Origin: Clostridium sp. AM49-4BH
Lineage (GTDB): Bacteria > Bacillota > Clostridia > Lachnospirales > Lachnospiraceae
Reading direction: 5' to 3'
DNA length: 64,000 nt
NCBI RefSeq assembly: GCF_003478335.1
Contig: NZ_QUFB01000011.1
Coordinates: 1-64,000, forward strand
Of this stretch, positions 1 to 7,573 are shown in pieces. The translations under genes were made by a program, and so were the position numbers. Under the pieces are notes generated by a model that did no database searches, had not been told where the DNA came from, and saw nothing but the letters and a program-made list of their open reading frames with translations. Each line of letters starts with the position of its first letter. Positions within the stretch are counted from its first letter, which is position 1.

Positions 1-116
1 TCATCCATTTTTGGACGGGACGCTTTCGCTACGATGCGCTACGTCACGTTACTTAATGTCTCTGAAATACGAGACATAAGTAACGACGAGCGCAAAGTCC
101 CTTTCAAAAATGATGA
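1..116. repeat. Long imperfect palindrome at the window edge
   Basis: Bases 1-62 and 71-116 are inverted copies of each other. The core pairs about 15 bp (CGTTACTTA-TGTCTC against GAGACATAAGTAACG, one bulge) around an 8-base loop, and the outer part pairs TCATC-ATTTTTG and GGGAC blocks, with about 14 extra bases in the left arm. Transcribed, this would be a long hairpin. It could be a small palindromic repeat element or a structured transcript end. No second copy was seen in the window. Confidence 0.5.
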
Positions 117-336
117 ATACCTTGCTTCCGGGACTTCGAGTTTCCGTAAGGCATGTAAATCATAAATCAGAGACAACAAAATCTAGAAATCACTGTGAAA
201 ACTAATTGCGGCAAGGCAATTGCTATAGTTTCTTCATGGCAGAACCCACAATATGGTGGCTGCAAAATATAATTAAACTATCGACATAATAAGCAATAAG
301 TGACCAGATGGCAGCTTCGGATGTGCGAAGTTTGAA
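117..336. other. Intergenic region downstream of spoVT
   Basis: No gene or convincing terminator is seen. A short CTTCG/CGAAG hairpin lies just past the spoVT stop codon, without a T-tract. Confidence 0.3.
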
Positions 337-882
337 TTACTGTTCTAATTGTCTTCCCAAAAAACCTGCTGCCACGCGAGCTAATTTGTGCTCCGTATCT
401 CCCAAAGACACCTCTTTGCTGCGTGTAAATATTACAACGGCCCCTATCGCATCTCCTTCTGATATGATTGGACAGATCACTTCCCATGCAAAGTTCTCAG
501 GCTCATCACACACTTTTCGATACTCTTTGCCTGCTCCGGAGGCGACCACACTCTCTCTTCTGTCGATCATACGCTCCAAATCCCTGCTGACTGCTTTATC
601 TAACAGCAATTTTTTCGTGCCTGATGATGCAGCTATGATATGCTCCCGGTCCGTCACCGCAACTTGATGTCCCGTTGTCTGCGCTAATGCATCTGCATAC
701 TGCTGTGCTAATATTCCCATATCCTCCATCATGGAATATTTCTTTAATATCACTTCGCCTTCTCTGTCTGTATAAATTTCTAACGGGTCTCCTTCACGGA
801 TACGCAAAGTACGACGAATTTCCTTCGGTATTACGACTCGTCCCAGATCGTCAATTTTTCTGATTATTCCTGTTGCTTTCAC
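337..882 (-). CDS. spoVT: Stage V sporulation protein T (AbrB-family regulator)
   Basis: SpoVT is a forespore transcription factor that tunes sigma-G-dependent genes and spore germination. The N-terminus (KATGIIRKIDDLGRVVIPKE) is the swapped-hairpin AbrB DNA-binding domain; the remaining ~125 residues form the GAF-like domain typical of SpoVT. I chose the GTG at 882, giving 181 residues, because GGAGG at 891-895 sits 8 bases before it and homologues begin at the equivalent M-K-A-T-G. An ATG at 903 lies upstream of this ribosome binding site. A sigma-G-like promoter (953-982) fits its known control. Family and role are very secure. Confidence 0.96.
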   Translation of the reverse strand: MKATGIIRKIDDLGRVVIPKEIRRTLRIREGDPLEIYTDREGEVILKKYSMMEDMGILAQQYADALAQTTGHQVAVTDREHIIAASSGTKKLLLDKAVSRDLERMIDRRESVVASGAGKEYRKVCDEPENFAWEVICPIISEGDAIGAVVIFTRSKEVSLGDTEHKLARVAAGFLGRQLEQ

Positions 883-952
883 CAATGTTTCCTCCAATTC
901 CATATTTTAGCAATAACAAATTGTCATTTTTGCTGCATATTCACTTTGGAGT

Positions 953-982
953 TAGTATGTGGAAATCCGGAAAAATTATACA
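953..982 (-). promoter_or_regulatory. Sigma-G-type promoter of spoVT
   Basis: On the minus strand TGTATA (977-982) is followed after 17 bases by CATACTA (953-959). This matches the sigma-F/G consensus (gHATR-N17/18-CATWHTA). It lies about 70 bases before the chosen spoVT start, a gene known to be sigma-G dependent in Bacillus. Confidence 0.7.
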
Positions 983-1002
983 ACCGAGATCTCACCTGCT
1001 GA

Positions 1003-2007
1003 TTACTGTACTTTTTTATCAAGTGGATACATATTGGTGCTTAAATATTTCATTCCGTTATCTGCCAAAATAACAACAATATTTTTGCCGGCATTTTCCG
1101 GTCTTTGGGCAACAATAGTTGCTGCGTGCAGTGCTGCACCGGCAGACTGTCCCAAAAACACACCATCCGTCTGTGCAATTTCGCGGCCAAGAGCATACGC
1201 ATCTTCGCCTTTGACATCAATATATTCATCGTAATCAAATCCGACAATAAATGGTGCCTTTGCAGCATCCGGGAAACCCGGATCGCCAAATGGCGCAATG
1301 CCGTCAATGGTCTGCGGATCTTCGGAACCACCAGGTCTTGAGGTCGGATCTGCCTGTACGGCAACAATTTTAACATCCGGATTTTTTTCACGGAAATATT
1401 TAGTAAGTCCGGTAATTGTTCCTGCAGTTCCACTGGTTGCTACTAAAATATCTACTTTGCCATCTGTATCTTCCCAGATCTCCGGTCCGGTTGTCGCATA
1501 ATGAACTCCCGGATTGGCCTCATTGGCCAACTGGTTAATGAAATAATGATGCGTTGGCTGAGCATCGCAATATTTCTGGATCGCTTCCTGATAAAATCCT
1601 GTTGTGAATGTTCCGTTCGCAAAGGCTTCCGGCACGCCCGGCACATCAAACATGCTCTTTAAGTCAGCGCCATATGCACGCAGCATCTTTTGGCGTTCTT
1701 CGGACTGGCCCGGCTCCAAAAATACCGTCAGCTTGTAACCACGGCTTGCAGAAAATGCAGCCAACCCAATTCCGGTATTTCCAGAGGTGTTTTCTACGAT
1801 CGTATCTCCCGGGTGAAGAATACCATCTTCCTCTGCCTTTTTGATCATGTTAAGAGCGGCGCGGTCCTTGATGGAACCCGATGGATTAAAATACTCCAAT
1901 TTTCCCAGCAAATGTGCTTTGATATCGTGTTTTTCCTCAAACTTTTCAAACTCAAATAACGGTGTGCGTCCTACTAATTCTTCAATATTTTTTACAATCT
2001 TTGCCAT
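1003..2007 (-). CDS. cysK: Cysteine synthase-like PLP enzyme (divergent CysK paralogue)
   Basis: This is a fold-type II PLP enzyme of the O-acetylserine sulfhydrylase family, which makes cysteine from O-acetylserine and sulfide through an aminoacrylate intermediate. Visible are the PLP lysine (Lys47 in NPSGSIKDR), the substrate loop TSGNTG (residues 74-79) and a glycine-rich phosphate loop. It is not canonical: the usual PETMS motif reads EPGQS, the GTGGT loop reads SGTAGT, the GISSG motif reads GQSAG, and about 20 extra residues lie around 110-145. It starts 31 bases after the LanC-like gene and is probably co-transcribed with it. Substrate could be O-acetylserine or another activated serine/homoserine or a thiol; the family is secure, the exact reaction is not. 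Confidence 0.88.
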   Translation of the reverse strand: MAKIVKNIEELVGRTPLFEFEKFEEKHDIKAHLLGKLEYFNPSGSIKDRAALNMIKKAEEDGILHPGDTIVENTSGNTGIGLAAFSASRGYKLTVFLEPGQSEERQKMLRAYGADLKSMFDVPGVPEAFANGTFTTGFYQEAIQKYCDAQPTHHYFINQLANEANPGVHYATTGPEIWEDTDGKVDILVATSGTAGTITGLTKYFREKNPDVKIVAVQADPTSRPGGSEDPQTIDGIAPFGDPGFPDAAKAPFIVGFDYDEYIDVKGEDAYALGREIAQTDGVFLGQSAGAALHAATIVAQRPENAGKNIVVILADNGMKYLSTNMYPLDKKVQ

Positions 2008-2037
2008 AACTATTCTCGTTCCTTTCTTTTTTGCAAT

Positions 2038-3423
2038 TTACGATACATACAGATCTTGATAAGGATCTTCTAGGTATCCCGGTAAATATGTCTTATCTTC
2101 TATGTACTGCGCCAACGCCAACAACGATGCCGCGCAGCCGCCACTTCCGTGATACAGTCCCACATACGCCTCTGATCGGTCCGGTTCATGCCGGTTCCAA
2201 GACGTATACCAATTGCGCACTTTGTGCTGATAGGTCGATTCACCAATGATCGCCTCAGCCGCCTCATAGGCCGCATCCAGATATACCGAATTACCTGTCA
2301 GCTTATGTACATGCAGAAAATGTTCTAACATTCCCGCTGCACCACAGCAATAGCAATTCGTTCTCCAATAACCGTCCGAATGTTTCGTTGGCGCACCGGC
2401 TGCCAACAGACCATTAGTCAACTTAATGACAAAATCTTTATACGATTCGTCTCCGGTAATCCGATACAGTTTGTAAAACAATCTTGAGGTGCCGATCGGT
2501 CCCTGACATACTCCCAGATAATACAGGTCTGTCAGATACGTATCGTTATACTTAACCAAAGCTGCCTCGCCATCTTCGGAGTAGTCTGCAATATTTTGAA
2601 TATACTGTGCCGCTTTCTTTGCAATGTCTAAATATTCTTCCTGATGCGTCTGCTCATATACGCTTGCCAAAATATAACCACAGCCTGCAGCACCATATTC
2701 AAATCCCGGGAAATAGCCACCCGCTTTGCCAATTGTCGGAAAAGTCTCTGTATCCATTACGTACCAGCGGTATCCACCCTGCGGCGCATCTTCCTTGCGG
2801 TCTGCAATATATTTCGCTGCTTTTGCCGCGGCATCCAGATATTTATCACCGCCGAACGTATTATAAACGTCGAGCAGAAATAGGATCAAACCACCTTCGC
2901 CTAATATGCCGTAAAACCCATACCAAGTAAGTGCTCCCTGCTCGTCTTTTGCTGCCTCGATCGCATCATCGGCAACTGTCAGCGCAAACTGCTTATAACG
3001 TTCCTCTCCTGTAATTTTATAGAGTTCCTTTGCAACATAGGCACCTCCCGCCGGACCATTCAAATAACCGATGTAGGCCCCCTGCAAAAATGGTACTTCC
3101 GTCGCAAAATCCTCTTTGCCACGATATTTACGGATCACATAACGGATACCTGCCTCCGCCTTGCGTAAGTATTTCTCTTGCTCTGTCGCGACATAATATT
3201 TCAAATATAATAATGCAATTCCTGCTGCGCCCGCATACAGACTCGCATCATCTAAAAGTAAGGCATCCTTTTCCACTTGTTTGCCCGGCATGACATCCCA
3301 GCTCTCCACATCACCATCTACATGGCCATATTGTTCGATCCAATTGACCGATTCTGCTGCCGTCTGGAGAAGTCTCTGCCGATCTAACGGTGCAAATGCC
3401 TTGATCCAGTTTCTTTTACTCAT
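2038..3423 (-). CDS. Free-standing LanC-like protein with a CCG zinc motif
   Basis: The 461 residues show the repeated alpha/alpha-barrel pattern (GYLNGPAGG, GILGEGG, EYGAAGCGY, CQGPIGTS, CYCCGAAG, LYHGSGG) of the LanC/LanCL family, which in lantibiotic systems adds cysteine thiols to dehydroamino acids and in eukaryotes adds glutathione to them. Cys306 (VCQG) and Cys359-Cys360 (CCG) align with the zinc ligands C and C-H of NisC, so the site would be three-cysteine as in ProcM. The usual LanC catalytic histidine region reads EYGAAG. No dehydratase, precursor peptide or LanT is nearby; instead a LysR regulator lies upstream and a cysteine synthase homologue follows. The role is unknown; an enzyme handling dehydroalanine or cysteine adducts is an inference. 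Confidence 0.85.
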   Translation of the reverse strand: MSKRNWIKAFAPLDRQRLLQTAAESVNWIEQYGHVDGDVESWDVMPGKQVEKDALLLDDASLYAGAAGIALLYLKYYVATEQEKYLRKAEAGIRYVIRKYRGKEDFATEVPFLQGAYIGYLNGPAGGAYVAKELYKITGEERYKQFALTVADDAIEAAKDEQGALTWYGFYGILGEGGLILFLLDVYNTFGGDKYLDAAAKAAKYIADRKEDAPQGGYRWYVMDTETFPTIGKAGGYFPGFEYGAAGCGYILASVYEQTHQEEYLDIAKKAAQYIQNIADYSEDGEAALVKYNDTYLTDLYYLGVCQGPIGTSRLFYKLYRITGDESYKDFVIKLTNGLLAAGAPTKHSDGYWRTNCYCCGAAGMLEHFLHVHKLTGNSVYLDAAYEAAEAIIGESTYQHKVRNWYTSWNRHEPDRSEAYVGLYHGSGGCAASLLALAQYIEDKTYLPGYLEDPYQDLYVS

Positions 3424-3512
3424 AAGCGCTGCTCCTTTCTCCTACTATCTCTATAGGAATTATCTATATTCGAATCATACTACTCTTTTCGATCTTTGTA
3501 TAATCTCCAAAA

Positions 3513-3553
3513 AATATAACGTGTTATAGTTTTTTTCTATAACACGTTATATT
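3513..3553 (-). promoter_or_regulatory. 17-bp perfect inverted repeat (operator or terminator)
   Basis: Bases 3513-3529 and 3537-3553 are perfect inverted copies around a seven-T loop. Each arm contains the near-palindrome TATAAC-N2-GTTATA. It lies ~90 bases upstream of the LanC-like gene and ~190 after the LysR gene. It could terminate lysR transcription or be a double operator. Confidence 0.55.
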
Positions 3554-3750
3554 TACGCAACATTATTATATTTATGCGATACTGTTATACTTACGCGGTA
3601 CTCGTTATACTTACGCAGCATTATTATATTTATGCGATACTGTTATACTTACGCAGCATTATTATATTTACGCAGTACTGTTATGCTTATGCGGCATTAT
3701 TACACTTATGCGGTACTTGTTATACTTACTCGCCTTTATTATATTTACGC
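3551..3750. repeat. Tandem array of ten 19-bp units ending in the lysR stop codon
   Basis: Ten consecutive units of 19-20 bp follow the consensus AYTTAYGCRRYAYTRTTAT (starts at 3551, 3570, 3589, 3609, 3628, 3647, 3666, 3685, 3704, 3724), with a partial copy at 3743-3750 that contains the LysR stop codon. On the minus strand most junctions carry TATAAT- or TATAAC-like hexamers facing the LanC-like gene. There is no plausible coding content. Confidence 0.8.
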
Positions 3751-4656
3751 CAATACCTTATCCTTGTATTTGCTTAACTCTTCAAGGAATTTATTACCCA
3801 TTTCACTCATAACTGACGCTTTGCGCGCGATATAGCCAATGGTCATTTTCTCGTCTGTCTCCAATTTAACTGCACAAAACGCAGAACCGTTCAGTTCCTC
3901 ACAAATAATACCGGAACATAATGTATAACCATTGATTCCAACCATCAGATTAAGCATGGTCGCTCTATCATTAGCACGCACCAACTGCTTATAAGCATAG
4001 GTGCTCAGTACTTCTTCCGCATAATAAAACGAATTACTTTCTCCTTGTGCAAAGGCAAGACACGGATAATCATTCAGCCCTTCCATAGTGACGCTTGACT
4101 TGCCCGCAAGCGGATTGTTTTTACTCATGTAGGCATAAATCCCACATTCAAACAATGGTGTAAATACCAGCCCGGACTCCCGAAAAATCTTCTGCAACAC
4201 TGCCTGATTATAAGCATTCAAATAGAGCACACCTATTTCACTGATCTGATTTTTGACGTTTTCAATGACTTCATGCGTCTTCGTCTCATGGATCTCAAAC
4301 TCATACTCTTCCATGCCATACTGATCGATCACTGATACAAACGCATTCACCGCAAACGTGTAATGCTGCATAGAGACATGAAAAGTACGCTTGATATTTT
4401 TGTGCGATATATATTTAGCATCCAAAATGTCATATTGCTCGATCACTGACTTTGCATAGCCCAAAAACTCACGTCCCTTGACGGTAAGAGATATGCCGCT
4501 CTTTGTTCGTGAGAAAATTTCGAATCCAACTTCCTGTTCTAACGACTTCAAAGATGCAGTCAGGCTCGGCTGCGAAATGAACAGTTTTTTGGCAGCTTCA
4601 TTGATCGAGCTGTCTTTGGACAATTCCACAATATACTTTAATTGATTCAAGGTCAT
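3745..4656 (-). CDS. LysR-family transcriptional regulator
   Basis: The 303-residue protein has an N-terminal winged helix-turn-helix (SINEAAKKLFISQPSLTASL, about residues 17-36) and a C-terminal effector-binding domain, the standard LysR length and layout. It lies directly upstream of the LanC-like/cysteine synthase pair on the same strand. LysR proteins often control adjacent sulfur or amino-acid genes (CysB, YtlI), so control of that pair is the natural guess. Its own promoter region holds a duplicated operator-like repeat. The effector is unknown; O-acetylserine or a related metabolite is a possibility only by analogy. Confidence 0.9.
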   Translation of the reverse strand: MTLNQLKYIVELSKDSSINEAAKKLFISQPSLTASLKSLEQEVGFEIFSRTKSGISLTVKGREFLGYAKSVIEQYDILDAKYISHKNIKRTFHVSMQHYTFAVNAFVSVIDQYGMEEYEFEIHETKTHEVIENVKNQISEIGVLYLNAYNQAVLQKIFRESGLVFTPLFECGIYAYMSKNNPLAGKSSVTMEGLNDYPCLAFAQGESNSFYYAEEVLSTYAYKQLVRANDRATMLNLMVGINGYTLCSGIICEELNGSAFCAVKLETDEKMTIGYIARKASVMSEMGNKFLEELSKYKDKVLA

Positions 4657-4678
4657 CGTTCTAGTTTCCTTTATTATT

Positions 4679-4742
4679 ATGTCCCATTTTCAGGATAATT
4701 CTCTCCTATTTATGTCCCATTTTCAGGACAATTTGCTCCTAT
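4679..4742. repeat. 33-bp direct repeat with TGTCC-N8-GGACA dyads upstream of lysR
   Basis: Two copies of ATGTCCCATTTTCAGGAYAA follow each other with a 33-bp period (4679 and 4712). Each contains an inverted repeat TGTCC-N8-GGAYA. The second copy includes the stop codon of the upstream hypothetical gene. The position before lysR suggests tandem operators three helical turns apart. Confidence 0.6.
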
Positions 4743-5494
4743 ACGGAAAGATCAAATTTCTGTCCAACAGACCGGGTGGCCTCTTCTTTCACCGTATTCC
4801 AGTCAACCTTCTGTAATTTATCTAATAGCTCCTCGTAGGATGATGCCTGTACTTTTGTCTTTTTCTTCACGGTCTCTTTCTGATCGGCAGCTTTTTCCTT
4901 TTTGGCGGCTTTCTTCTTCTCTTCTGCTTTGGCATCCTTTGCATCTTCTATGCGCTCTTTCTGCTTTGCTGTAGACTTCTCCAGTTCCGCAAAGTATGAC
5001 ACTGTACCATCATCATGAAAAGCAATGCCTACTTTCACAATATCGTCATAAGATGCGCCGTTCTGACCATCTTCTGTCTCTTTGTTGGCAAGCTGTTCTT
5101 TAAGCTGCTTGAATTTCTCAAGTGCATCATTGATCATGTCGAGCCTTTCCTGCTTGTAGCTCTCATCGTTTGCCATCTTTTCCAGTTCATCGCCGGTAAA
5201 CAACGCCGAAAAATCTTTAGTTCCTGCAGACATGATCGACTGTGCTTCCTCATCACTGCTAAAATCTGCCACAAAAAAATCCATATTGGTATATTTATCT
5301 TTCAGCTCGTCTAACAACGCTTTCGCTTTAGTCGAAAGATTATCATATGTATTCGTCTTATCTGCCGCTGTACTGCTGCTTTTTTTTGCAGGGGCTGCAT
5401 TATTCTCTGCCTTTGCTGCTTTCTTATTCTGCATTGTCTTTGCCACATCATAATACTGTGCTGCTGCACCACTATTTGTCACTACCTGATTCAT
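4739..5494 (-). CDS. Hypothetical charged coiled-coil protein
   Basis: A 251-residue protein without signal peptide or membrane segment. The N-terminus is Ala/Lys/Asn-rich low complexity (~1-50), then a short folded segment (LSTKAKALLDELKDKYTNMD, about 53-72) containing MDFFVADFSSDEEA, a helical stretch, and a strongly charged Lys/Glu/Ala coiled coil (~170-215). It may belong to the DUF6033-type proteins of Lachnospiraceae, but I cannot confirm this. The start at 5494 has AGGT-like Shine-Dalgarno spacing. Function is unknown; it lies upstream of lysR with only the operator repeats between. Confidence 0.75.
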   Translation of the reverse strand: MNQVVTNSGAAAQYYDVAKTMQNKKAAKAENNAAPAKKSSSTAADKTNTYDNLSTKAKALLDELKDKYTNMDFFVADFSSDEEAQSIMSAGTKDFSALFTGDELEKMANDESYKQERLDMINDALEKFKQLKEQLANKETEDGQNGASYDDIVKVGIAFHDDGTVSYFAELEKSTAKQKERIEDAKDAKAEEKKKAAKKEKAADQKETVKKKTKVQASSYEELLDKLQKVDWNTVKEEATRSVGQKFDLSV

Positions 5495-5831
5495 ACATTA
5501 CCTCCATTTACTGTATGTCACTCTGAGTCATCTGCGCCAACGTCTCACATCTTGCACGGCATCACAATGTCCAATCGCATTATGTAATATTTCGGCTATT
5601 TAATATATCGGATAAGATTTGCTATTTCCTTACGCAATTTTCATTTGTTCCTGCGCAATGATCTTTCCATTCTGCCACAACATGATACGATCCTAAAATT
5701 AAACGATATAATCATTGTGCGTGCTTCGCAACCTATGGTATGATGAAGTTGCTGTTTTGACATATATGTTTTTATAAACATGAGTTGGTATACGCAGCAG
5801 ATAAACTATTCTAAAGAAATGGAGAAGAAAT
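5495..5831 (+). promoter_or_regulatory. Divergent intergenic region with TTGACA and an ATGTTT/AAACAT dyad
   Basis: No gene is seen. Toward the symporter, TTGTGC-N18-TATGAT lies around 5715-5744, and TTGACA (5757-5762) is followed by a perfect ATGTTT-N4-AAACAT dyad (5766-5781) without a good -10 hexamer. The dyad is a plausible operator for the symporter gene. Start of transcription is unresolved. Confidence 0.35.
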
Positions 5832-7364
5832 ATGAAATTAGCAATTTTAATCCTTTACTTTGCAGTCCTGATCGGTATCGGGCTGTATTGCAGGAAACAC
5901 ACTACTGATGTCAATGGTTTTGTATTAGGTGGTCGCTCAGTTGGTCCCTGGCTGACTGCTTTTGCCTATGGAACCTCATATTTTTCTGCCGTTGTCTTTG
6001 TCGGCTATGCCGGACAATTTGGTTGGAAATATGGTATTGCAGCGACTTGGGCCGGTATTGGAAATGCGCTGATCGGCTCGCTGTTAGCATGGGTTGTCCT
6101 AGGTCGACGCACACGAATAATGACACAGCACTTAGACTCGGCAACAATGCCACAGTTTTTTGGAGAACGTTTTAACAGCCGCGCCCTAAAGGTCGCTGCT
6201 TCCGTCATTATTTTTATCTTCCTGATCCCTTATACAGCATCTCTTTATAATGGATTATCACGTTTGTTTGGTATGGCTTTTGATATTGACTATTCCGTAT
6301 GTATCATCATTATGGCTGTACTTACCGCAATTTATGTTATTGCAGGCGGATATATGGCAACGGCGATCAATGATTTCATTCAGGGTATCATAATGTTGGT
6401 CGGCATTGTTGCGGTCATCGCTGCGGTATTGATGAGCAAGGGCGGATTTATGGCTTCCTTGAATGGTCTGGCTCAGATAAGCGATCCGGAAGTTTCCAAA
6501 GCACCCGGCATTTTCGCCTCTTTCTTTGGTCCTGATCCACTTGGTCTTTTGTTTGTGGTTATTTTGACATCGCTCGGTACCTGGGGGCTGCCACAGATGG
6601 TACAAAAATTTTATGCCATCAAAGATGAGTCCTCGATCAAGACAGGCACTATTATTTCAACAATCTTTGCCATGATCGTCGCCGGTGGAAGTTATTTTCT
6701 CGGTGGATTTGGCCGTCTGTTCTCGGATCAGATCGACGTGGAGGCAAATGGCTTTGACTCTATTATCCCAACCATGTTATCCGGGCTGCCATCCGTGCTG
6801 ATCGCCTTAGTCGTGATCTTAGTGTTGTCTGCTTCGATGTCAACATTATCTTCGCTCGTTATTGCGTCCAGCTCTACGTTGACGATTGATTTTATCAAAG
6901 ATAATTTTGTGAAAAACATGAGTGAAAAGAAACAGGTATTACTGATCCGCGTTTTGATCGTGGTATTTATCGCAATATCTTCAGTCTTAGCTTTGATCCA
7001 GTATAAGAGCTCCGTAACATTCATTGCGCAGTTGATGGGCGTGTCTTGGGGTGCTCTTGCCGGTTCTTTCTTAGCACCATTTATGTACTCTCTGTACGTA
7101 AAATGGGTCACCAAAGCGTCCTGTTTTGTCTGCTTTATTTTTAGCTCCGTATTGATGATCGCTAATATTTTCTGCAGAGAATCTTTCCCTGTAATTATGC
7201 AGTCACCGATCAACTGTGGTGCTATCGCGATGTTGGCCGGACTTGTGATCGTGCCGGTTGTCAGTCTGTTTACTCCGAAACCGGATAAAGCAATGGTAGA
7301 CAGTACGTTTGCTTGTTATGACAAGGAGAATACAGTATCCCAAAAAACTGCGTTAGGTAAATAA
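5832..7364 (+). CDS. Sodium:solute symporter (SSS family)
   Basis: A 510-residue membrane protein with about 13 transmembrane helices and the SSS/PutP-PanF signature regions (FVLGGRSVGPWLTAFAYGTS near residues 30-49; GGYMATAINDFIQG near 168-181; LSASMSTLSSLVIASSS near 330-346). It would import an organic solute with sodium. GGAG precedes the ATG by the usual distance. The downstream amidohydrolase on the same strand, 209 bases on, may act on the imported compound. Substrate cannot be assigned; PutP-like proline, pantothenate or a carboxylate are all possible. A sodium-coupled carrier fits with the sodium-type ATP synthase in this window. Confidence 0.9.
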   Translation: MKLAILILYFAVLIGIGLYCRKHTTDVNGFVLGGRSVGPWLTAFAYGTSYFSAVVFVGYAGQFGWKYGIAATWAGIGNALIGSLLAWVVLGRRTRIMTQHLDSATMPQFFGERFNSRALKVAASVIIFIFLIPYTASLYNGLSRLFGMAFDIDYSVCIIIMAVLTAIYVIAGGYMATAINDFIQGIIMLVGIVAVIAAVLMSKGGFMASLNGLAQISDPEVSKAPGIFASFFGPDPLGLLFVVILTSLGTWGLPQMVQKFYAIKDESSIKTGTIISTIFAMIVAGGSYFLGGFGRLFSDQIDVEANGFDSIIPTMLSGLPSVLIALVVILVLSASMSTLSSLVIASSSTLTIDFIKDNFVKNMSEKKQVLLIRVLIVVFIAISSVLALIQYKSSVTFIAQLMGVSWGALAGSFLAPFMYSLYVKWVTKASCFVCFIFSSVLMIANIFCRESFPVIMQSPINCGAIAMLAGLVIVPVVSLFTPKPDKAMVDSTFACYDKENTVSQKTALGK

Positions 7365-7402
7365 TGGCAGTGGGATATTAATGGATGAATAATAAAGTTG
7401 AC

Positions 7403-7536
7403 GGCTACGGGAAATGCTATACTGGCAACCAGATACTTATTGATTTACCATAAAATTAATGGTTATGGGAAATGCTATACTGGCAACTAGATACTTATTG
7501 ATTTACCATGAAATTAATGGTTATGGAAAATGCTCT
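7403..7536. repeat. 2.3 copies of a 58-bp tandem repeat with extended -10 motifs
   Basis: Units start at 7403, 7461 and 7519 (partial) and differ at few positions. The first two copies carry TGCTATACT, an extended -10 hexamer, facing the amidohydrolase gene; in the third the hexamer is changed. They could give duplicated promoters for that gene. Confidence 0.75.
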
Positions 7537-7573
7537 CAATAGCAGTTATTATATGACAGAAAGAAGGATTGTT

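Noticed and set aside
2038..3423. Complete lantibiotic cluster
   Set aside because: Only the LanC-like protein is present; no LanA, LanB, LanM or LanT is encoded nearby.
3551..3750. CRISPR array
   Set aside because: The 19-bp units are contiguous with no unique spacers, and there are no cas genes.
3574..3835. Tyr/Leu/Ala-rich plus-strand frames across the repeat array
   Set aside because: They are read-through of the 19-bp tandem repeat, with no ribosome binding site and no family resemblance.
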